Source: Bin80 sp965116685
Lineage (GTDB): Bacteria > Bacteroidota > Rhodothermia > Rhodothermales > Bin80
NCBI GenBank assembly: GCA_965116685.1
Contig: OZ220707.1
Location: 2,108,001 to 2,172,000, forward strand
Reading direction: 5' to 3'
DNA length: 64,000 bases
Below the pieces are notes generated by a model, which was not told where the DNA came from, made no database searches, and was given only the letters and a program-made list of their open reading frames with translations. How positions within the stretch are numbered: the stretch's first letter is position 1; every line of letters starts with the position of its first letter. A program made the translations under genes and the position numbers. Positions 43,341 to 50,600 of this stretch are shown in pieces.

Positions 43341-44279
43341 ATGAACCTGGAATCTTTATTTTCTTCTTCCCCTGTTCCAGAGCATGCTCCAGATCTGCAT
43401 GTAGAATTGGTTCGACATTATGTGGATGTTCTACGTATGCTGACCGAGCGGATTTCCTCCGTGCCTTCGCCGCCTCCGCCCGCAGTATCTGCTGCAGTGG
43501 AGCCCGTTCCCGAGATGGCGGCGCCTACTTCATGCTGGGAATCGGCGGTTTCTTTGCTGTCCTGTCGGGACTGGCATACGGAGCCTCTGGTCCATTTGTG
43601 GCTTCAGCCCTCGTATGTGATGGGGCTGCATATCTTACTGGGCGTTGGGGTCAACCTCCAGGGACATCGCCGGATCGTGAATGTGACCGAATGCGGCCCT
43701 CAGGACCAGTCCGGGATGGAGGCCGTACTGGACGATTTGAGTCTGCGTGGATTGGGAGCGGGGATGCTGGTGACCCTTCCCGGCAATGTGCCCCTCCAAG
43801 CCGCGGTATCTCGCGTATGGGGATCCCGTGTCGCGGTACAGCGATGCCTGAATACGGTCATGTCCGAAGCGCTGAGTGGATTGGATCCCGACGATGCGCT
43901 GCAGTTTCGTCATCGTCTCCATCAGGCGTGGCAACAGTGCGATGCCGCCCAGGCCCGGACGAATCTCCAGCAAATCACGGCAGACTTGACGAAGGTCAAC
44001 CGTTCTTCGGGGAGTGTACTTGGATATGCACTGGACGCCACGCTCACCTTGCAACGTACCGGACAATTGCTGCGCAGCGACCGGGGACTGCGCGTGCTAA
44101 ATTCGTTAAACTCGCTCTTGACTCGTGCAAAACGCCGCCTGACGGAAACCCCCGTCCATCAGCGCGGGATGCACCTGTGTGCAACCCTGTTGGACCTTGA
44201 ACCCCGATTGCGCCGTGTCCGACATTGGACGGATCTTCCCCCGTTGAGTGCGGCACTCAAACCCTTTCTTTCCACCTAA
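43341..44279 (+). CDS. Catalytically dead IS256 transposase homologue
   Basis: 312 residues. An N-terminal acidic/Pro-rich region (PSPPPPAVSAAVEP) leads to a segment that aligns with the neighbouring transposase over its whole catalytic domain. LWLQPSYVMGLHILLGVGV aligns with LFIDGKTLRSEQILIAVGL, LVTLPGN with LVLLDGS, VAVQRC with ALIQRC, LDATLTLQRTG with LEETLTLHKMG, and VLNSLNSLLTRAKRRL with IIESVNSRLAHTTRRV. All three DDE residues are replaced (Asp to Gln, Asp to Pro, Glu to Asn), and the HKREN block after QRC is lost. The DNA-binding N-terminus of the transposase is absent. The open frame and the 15-nt spacing to the next gene argue against decay. It may regulate transposition or act as a structural partner; its function is unknown. 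Confidence 0.85.
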   Translation: MNLESLFSSSPVPEHAPDLHVELVRHYVDVLRMLTERISSVPSPPPPAVSAAVEPVPEMAAPTSCWESAVSLLSCRDWHTEPLVHLWLQPSYVMGLHILLGVGVNLQGHRRIVNVTECGPQDQSGMEAVLDDLSLRGLGAGMLVTLPGNVPLQAAVSRVWGSRVAVQRCLNTVMSEALSGLDPDDALQFRHRLHQAWQQCDAAQARTNLQQITADLTKVNRSSGSVLGYALDATLTLQRTGQLLRSDRGLRVLNSLNSLLTRAKRRLTETPVHQRGMHLCATLLDLEPRLRRVRHWTDLPPLSAALKPFLST

Positions 44280-44294
44280 AAAACCCTTAAACTC

Positions 44295-45539
44295 ATGCCT
44301 GCATTATCCCCTCTCTTTTCTTCCAGCAAAGCAATCCAACTGGCCCGGCTGTTTCGGAGTCCAAACTGGTTCCTGGAATTCGTTCCGCTATTATTTCAGG
44401 CCGAAGTGAGCGAGCTTTGTGGCCGGCCCTGGAAGCACACCAAAACGAAGTGTCATCGCTGGGGCAGCAATCCCGGCTCCATTCGCTGGAACGGCGCCAA
44501 GGTGCCCGTAAATGTTCCCCGGGTTCGCAATAGCGAAAAGAATGAGGAAGTTCCCCTGCAGACGTACAAGATCCTGCATGAGACCGAGGTCGACTATGAG
44601 CAGGAATTGACCCGCAGCATTCTGCTTGGACTCTCTCAGCGCAACTATGGGCAAGTATCGGAGCATCTGGCGGAGGCATTTGGGCTCAGCGGCTCCACTA
44701 CCGGGCGCGTGTTTATCCGCGAGACGGCCAACGCATTGGAAACGTTCATGAACCGGCGGTTTGATGAGATGGAGTTTGTGACCCTGTTCATTGACGGGAA
44801 GACCTTACGAAGTGAGCAGATTCTGATCGCCGTGGGTCTGACTCGCGAAGGCAAGAAGGTGATTCTCGGATTCATTGAGGCCAAAACGGAAGCACATTCA
44901 TGCGTGGTGGCATTACTGCAGAATCTGCAAGCCCGTGGCTTCCGAACTGCGGGCCCGTTGCTGGTGTTACTGGACGGCTCCAAGGGATTGCGCAAAGGCG
45001 TGCAAGAGGTCTTTGGAGATCGGGCGCTGATTCAACGATGTCCGTGGCACAAGCGTGAAAATGTGGTCGGCAAGATCCGTGATGCCGACCTTGCCGAACA
45101 GGTGAAAAAGGAACTGGAAGCGGCCTATGCAGCTGCGACGTATGCCGAAGCGAAAAAACAACTGATCGCCTTGATCCGATTCTTGGAATTACACTGTCCC
45201 GAAGCCGCGGGCAGCTTAAAAGAGGGACTGGAAGAGACCCTTACCCTTCACAAAATGGGGGTCCGCAAGTCGCTGCGTGACCGGCTTCGAACCACGAATA
45301 TCATTGAGAGCGTGAACAGTCGACTGGCACATACGACTCGCAGAGTCACGCGGTGGACCAACTCGGATCAGCGCCAACGATGGATTGCGGCCGCGTGTCT
45401 GGACATTGAACAACGATCCCTGAACCCCATCCCGCAAGATTCAGATTGGGAAGCGTTCCTCCGAACACTGGATCAACATGGCAAAACCAAAAATCAGTAC
45501 AATGGTACAACCTTACAACTTCGCCCCAACTTCCACTAA
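44295..45539 (+). CDS. IS256-family (mutator-type) transposase
   Basis: A 414-residue DDE transposase. The N-terminal part has ELCGRPWKHTKTKCHRWGSN and the helical SILLGLSQRNYGQVSEHLAE. The catalytic residues are Asp in FVTLFIDGKTL, Asp in LVLLDGSKGL and Glu in TTNIIESVNSRLAH. The conserved IQRCPWHKRENV follows the second Asp, as in mutator-like transposases. The frame is complete with its stop TAA inside the right terminal repeat. It is probably active, given intact catalytic residues, terminal repeats and exact target duplication, and is likely co-translated with the upstream dead homologue. Confidence 0.95.
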   Translation: MPALSPLFSSSKAIQLARLFRSPNWFLEFVPLLFQAEVSELCGRPWKHTKTKCHRWGSNPGSIRWNGAKVPVNVPRVRNSEKNEEVPLQTYKILHETEVDYEQELTRSILLGLSQRNYGQVSEHLAEAFGLSGSTTGRVFIRETANALETFMNRRFDEMEFVTLFIDGKTLRSEQILIAVGLTREGKKVILGFIEAKTEAHSCVVALLQNLQARGFRTAGPLLVLLDGSKGLRKGVQEVFGDRALIQRCPWHKRENVVGKIRDADLAEQVKKELEAAYAAATYAEAKKQLIALIRFLELHCPEAAGSLKEGLEETLTLHKMGVRKSLRDRLRTTNIIESVNSRLAHTTRRVTRWTNSDQRQRWIAAACLDIEQRSLNPIPQDSDWEAFLRTLDQHGKTKNQYNGTTLQLRPNFH

Positions 45540-45554
45540 ATTTGGGGCATCCCC
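45524..45554 (-). repeat. Right terminal inverted repeat of IS256-like element
   Basis: Complement of the left repeat; contains the transposase stop codon. The second GGTTGCGGG target copy follows immediately. Confidence 0.9.
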
Positions 45555-45563
45555 GGTTGCGGG

Positions 45564-45929
45564 TATCTATTGGCAATGGATATGCAGTGTACAGGCGATC
45601 CCAAGGTAACTCGAGAAATGTGTACAAAAAATAGCCGTATTATTGCGTGTAAGCAGGATATTCCGCCCGATCAAGTTTCGCGGGTGGACTGTTTGATGAG
45701 GATTACGTGAGAAGATTTAGTTGATATGCAAGGTATTGCCCCAGAAAACAGCTTCCTTTCAGGCATAAACGGGATGGTTTTGCATCGTCCGAGAAAATAT
45801 CGCAGGTCTGGTCCAAAAGCATTCACTCACAATTGTGAAAGTTTACGTTCTCAGGGCGATAGCAGGGTTTTCCGGTATCAGTGTCCGTATTTTCCGGTAT
45901 ATCCATATGTTTGTCGAAGGTAGAATGGG
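45564..45929. other. Region upstream of second surface protein gene; no gene seen
   Basis: About 370 bp between the IS256-like element and the next gene. Short frames only. It continues the sequence at 43050-43266 that was split by the IS, so the original spacer between the two surface protein genes was about 0.6 kb and should hold a promoter. Confidence 0.4.
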
Positions 45930-47606
45930 ATGAATGCGAGGTTTGGCATGCATGTTCAGGGATGTGTTTTTTTGCGGGATCAAGTCCGTTCGTCATTTTC
46001 GCGATTTAGTGCGTCGTTTCTCCAGGAATCTCTGGTTCGCCCATGTAGGGGGTTGTGTATCTTCGTGACGCTAGGGCTTTTGACGTTCCTCTTACCCTTC
46101 ACGGCCCGTGGTGTAGTAGGATCTGGTATACATGTTGAGTCAGTAGCATTCCGTGTGCAGACAGACGGAATCGGGTTGTCCACACTCTTTTTTTTTGAAA
46201 AAGATGTGACAGCAGAGTCGGTGCCTGGGGTTGTTACGGACCTAGGTTTGGTAGAGTCCAGCCAACCGTTTGCGATCATAAACCTGGAGCAGGAACAGGC
46301 TGTGACGATGCAATTGGGGTCCCCGCAGGACACCCCCCAAATGAGAATCCCCCACTTTGATTCCTCAGCGAGAGGAGGATCCGAGCCTGCGATCGTTCGG
46401 GTTGAGGACTTTCGCAGTTCTGCACCTGAGTCCAGGATAAATCCAGCAGTTTTTGATTTGAACGGGGAGACATTGGTGAGGAGGTGGACTGATGCGAGGG
46501 CAGAGATTGTAATACCACCTCATGACGCTGCAAACATGGGAGACACGGGTACAACATCAGAAACGGAAAACGATACGGGTCAGGTAATGTTTGCAGCTTT
46601 TTCATCGGAGATACAGAACGACCGCGAAGGTCATCTTCGTGAATTCCAATATGTCCATGGGGTCACCGGGGAGGCGTTTGAGGTGATGATGGATGAGGAT
46701 CATCTATTGTCTACCGTGGTTGCGGGCGATCCGAATCTGGGAAGGGTTCAGGACAGGCAGGATCTGCCAGCCGTTGTTTTTTGGAGTTCTGGGCATAGTG
46801 TAGCGGAACCGCCATCAGGTGAAATCAATGTGCGTGCTGTTAGAATCAAAATCAACCCTGCGCCGGCGGAGGCTCTAACATTGAAATACACTCTGACTGG
46901 CACGGCTACTGCGGGCACGGATTACAGTATTGGATCCTCGGGAACGGTTTCCGTGGCTGCTGGACAGACCGAGGTATCTCTCTCGTTACAGATTATGAGT
47001 GACAACGAGAAAGAGGGTGACGAGACGATAATCCTTACGCTGAAGCCGGTGGTGACGAACAAACCAATCTTGAGTATGAGAGCATCTCCGAATCAGGTAA
47101 ATGCCGGCAGTTCGGTGACAGTATCGTTGCACCTTTCGCATGCGTTGCCCAATCCTGCAGCGGGTATTCGTGTCAATACTGCTCCGGCCGTCACTACTCA
47201 GGGGATTCGCCCGGCCGGGGATTGCAGATATAATAGTCATACGCCGTGCGAATTTGAGCAACCGTGGGGCATAACCGAAAGGCACACGATTCCGGCAGGA
47301 AGTACAGAAATCGAAATAGGTGAAGTTAAAACATATAGACTTCAAAATTGGTGCTTTCAGGATTTGGATGGCAGTAACAGAGATTCTTGTCCAAGTGTTA
47401 GGAAGATATTTAATATTGGTATTATTGATCATCGGCCATCGGAGGTGTGCCCCACTAAAATTTTTAGTAACGAAAATGAAAGAATTACGATTTTGCAGTC
47501 GTCGGAGATTGAGGCATCATCTAGTCCCGTTCTAAAAAGTGAGCCGGTACAGTCAGTCTGTAACGAGGGGGATACACGGTGGGAAGTCAGAGCACATATA
47601 CGCTGA
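45930..47606 (+). CDS. N-terminal part of second giant surface protein (frame ends early)
   Basis: 558 residues with an internal signal-like hydrophobic segment (GLCIFVTLGLLTFLLPFTARG) after a 40-residue charged start. It then has a unique region and one Calx-beta-type unit (TLKYTLTGTATAGTDYSIG, DNEKEGDETIILTL). A run of five G at 47567-47571 marks the point where the reading fails: one more G would continue the protein as NEGGYTVGSQSTYTLTIEDND, directly into the next frame. The two frames therefore represent one gene of about 2.5 thousand codons with a single-base difference, which may be a mutation, phase variation or sequence error. Confidence 0.75.
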   Translation: MNARFGMHVQGCVFLRDQVRSSFSRFSASFLQESLVRPCRGLCIFVTLGLLTFLLPFTARGVVGSGIHVESVAFRVQTDGIGLSTLFFFEKDVTAESVPGVVTDLGLVESSQPFAIINLEQEQAVTMQLGSPQDTPQMRIPHFDSSARGGSEPAIVRVEDFRSSAPESRINPAVFDLNGETLVRRWTDARAEIVIPPHDAANMGDTGTTSETENDTGQVMFAAFSSEIQNDREGHLREFQYVHGVTGEAFEVMMDEDHLLSTVVAGDPNLGRVQDRQDLPAVVFWSSGHSVAEPPSGEINVRAVRIKINPAPAEALTLKYTLTGTATAGTDYSIGSSGTVSVAAGQTEVSLSLQIMSDNEKEGDETIILTLKPVVTNKPILSMRASPNQVNAGSSVTVSLHLSHALPNPAAGIRVNTAPAVTTQGIRPAGDCRYNSHTPCEFEQPWGITERHTIPAGSTEIEIGEVKTYRLQNWCFQDLDGSNRDSCPSVRKIFNIGIIDHRPSEVCPTKIFSNENERITILQSSEIEASSSPVLKSEPVQSVCNEGDTRWEVRAHIR

Positions 47607-50600
47607 CGATTGAAGATAACGATACGCCTGGAATTAAAGTGGATCCGGCCACGGTTAAAGTGACCGAAGGAGATGCGAATGGTGCGGATGTTAAGGTGAA
47701 GTTGGCCTCGGCACCGACGGCTAATGTGATGGTATCTTTGAGCGATGATGGGGCTTCGGATCTGAGTTGGTCGGGTACGACCTTGTCTGGGAATGATCTG
47801 ACCTTTACCCCTGGGAACTGGAGTACAGTCCAGACGGTAACGCTGACAGCGGGCCAGGATGATGATTTTGCAGACGACACGGAGACCTTAACGCTGACGG
47901 CATCAAAGAGCGGAGACTATAACGGAGAGACGGCAAGCATTGCGGTGACGATTAAAGATGATGATGCAGCGGGGATTCAAGTGGATCCAACCGCGGTGAC
48001 GGTGACCGAAGGAGATGCGAATGGTGCGGAGGTGGCTGTGAAGCTGACGGGGAAGCCGACGACGAATGTGACGGTAACCTTGCGTGATGACGGGGCCTCT
48101 AAGCTGCACTGGTCAGGCCCAGGCTTGTCTGGGAACGATCTGACGTTTACCCCTGGGGACTGGAGTACAGCGCAGACGGTAACGCTGACGGCGGGTGAGG
48201 ACGATGATTTTGCAGCCGACACGGAGACGTTGACGCTGACCGCATCAACGAGCGGAGGCTACAACGGAGAGACGGCAAGCATTACGGTAACGATTCAGGA
48301 TGACGATGCAGCGGGGATTCAAGTGGATCCGACCGTGGTGACGGTGACCGAAGGAGATGCGAATGGTGCGGAGGTGGCTGTGAAGCTGACAGGGAAGCCG
48401 ACGACGAATGTGACGGTAACCTTGCGTGATGACGGGGCCTCGTACGTGAATTGGTCGGGTACGACCTTGTCTGGGAACGATCTGACGTTTACCCCTGGGG
48501 ACTGGAGTACAGCGCAGACGGTAACGCTGACGGCGGGTGAGGACGATGATTTTGCAGCCGACACGGAGACGTTGACGCTGACCGCATCAACGAGCGGAGG
48601 CTACAACGGAGAGACGGCAAGCATTACGGTAACGATTCAGGATGACGATGCAGCGGGGATTCAAGTGGATCCGACCGTGGTGACGGTGACCGAAGGAGAT
48701 GCGAATGGTGCGGAGGTGGCTGTGAAGCTGACAGGGAAGCCGACGACGAATGTGACGGTAACCTTGCGTGATGCCGGGGCTTCGGACCTGAGTTGGTCGG
48801 GTACGACATTATTGAACGATGTTCTAACGTTTACGACCACGAACTGGGATCAAGTGCAGACGGTGAAAGTGACAGCGGGTGAGGACGATGATTTTGCAGA
48901 CGACACGGAGACCTTGACGCTGACCGCATCAAAGACCGGAGGTTATAACGGAGAGACGGCAAGCGTTGCGGTAACGATCAAGGATGACGACACGCCTGGT
49001 CTCGTGGTTCCCCCTGCATCGGTGAATGTAAATGAAGGCGCCTCAGCGATCTTTGAGGTCAAACTTAATGGACAACCATCCGATGAGGTGACGGTGGAGA
49101 TTTCGGGATATATGAATACGGATTTGGACACTACGGCATCAGCCCCAAGACGTCTGACCTTCAGTTCCTCCGATTGGGGTGCAAAAACGGTGACGCTTGG
49201 AGCAAAACATGATGTGGGTTTTGCGGATGATACGGTAACGCTTACCCTCACCGCAACCGGGAGTTTTTCGGAGACGAAAACGGTGGAGGTAACGATTCAG
49301 GATGACGATGCAGCGGGGATTCAAGTGGATCCAACCGCGGTGACGGTGAGAGAAGGAGATGCGAATGGTGCGCAGGTGGAGGTGAATCTGACGGCAAAGC
49401 CAACGGGGAATGTGACGGTAACCTTGCGTGATGCCGGGGCTTCGGACTTGATCTGGTCGGGTACGACCTTGTCAGGGGACGATCTGACGTTTACCGCTGA
49501 TAACTGGAGTACCGCGCAGACGGTAACGCTGACGGCAGGTGAGGACGATGATTTTACAAGCGAGTCGGAAACCCTGACGCTAACGGCATCTGGAGACGGT
49601 TATACCGGGGCATCGGCAAGCATCAAGGTGACGATTCAAGATGATGATACACCGCCCACTTCGGCGGTGGTGACCTTATCGGCTTCTCCCACTTCGGTAA
49701 AAGAAGGCGAGTCCGTCACCGTGACGGCAATGTTGTCGCCCCCCTTGTCGGATGCAGTGACGATAACCTTGCGGTATGAGCCCGGCGAACCACCAACGGA
49801 ACCGGGCGATTACGATCCTCTGAGTCAGATCACGATTCCCGGGGGATCGCCAAGTGGATCAGAGACGATTTACATCCAGGATGACGATATTTCGGAGGGG
49901 GAGGAGCGGTTTACGGTCGCCATCAACGGGAGTCGGTTACGCTCTGGGATAGAGCTTGGCAGCCCTCCCTCGGTGGAGATTACGATTCTGGATGATGACC
50001 CGCCCCCACCGGTGGAAGTGTCGCTGTCCGCGGCCCCCAATCCGGTGGATGAGGGCGATCCAGTCACGGTGACAGCAACGCTGACGGGGATTCTTGAGAC
50101 GGATGTAGACGTTCCATTGGAGTATAATAATGAGACGACTGATCCACCGGAATCGGGCGATTACGCGCAGATTCAGAGCATCACAATTCCCCGTGGTGAG
50201 ACAGAAGGATCTGGGGAGATTCAGACCCTTGAAGATGCCGATGTGGAGGATGAGATCTTTATCGTATCCCTGGGGGATCTGCCGCCGAAGTTGTTACAGC
50301 CAGGTCGGGAAACTTTCCAGGAGGTGACGATCCGTGACCTTTCTTCGCGGGAGGTGATGGTCAATCTGTCTGCGGCTCCCAATCCGGTGGATGAGGGCAA
50401 ATCGGTGACCGTGACCGCAACCCTGTCCGAGGCACATGACATCGATGTAACGATTCCATTGAAGCTGACGGATGATACCGCGGAGAAGGATGAGGATTAC
50501 CAGGCACCACCTCCGACTCAGATTACAATCAACGCTGGGGAAACGATCGGGAGCTACTCAATTCTCGCAGTTGATGATGAGATTGCAGAAGACGACGAGA

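Larger units (their letters stand above)
43276..45554 (+). mobile_element. Two-gene IS256-like insertion sequence
   Basis: A 2279-bp element with 31-bp terminal inverted repeats matching at 28 positions (core AAATTTAGTGGAAGTT) and a perfect 9-bp target duplication GGTTGCGGG (43267-43275 and 45555-45563). It contains two genes: a 312-residue catalytically dead transposase homologue and a 414-residue normal IS256-type transposase. The stop codon of the latter lies in the right repeat. The exact duplication shows that both genes moved as one unit. Confidence 0.92.

Noticed and set aside
43532..44200. 222-codon plus-strand frame overlapping the dead transposase gene
   Set aside because: It lies wholly inside the 43341 frame, which aligns to the IS256 transposase; the alternative frame is Gly/Arg/Ser-rich without motifs.
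47969..48994. Regular repeats considered as a CRISPR array
   Set aside because: Unit length is 342 bp without spacers, and the repeats are in-frame protein domains.
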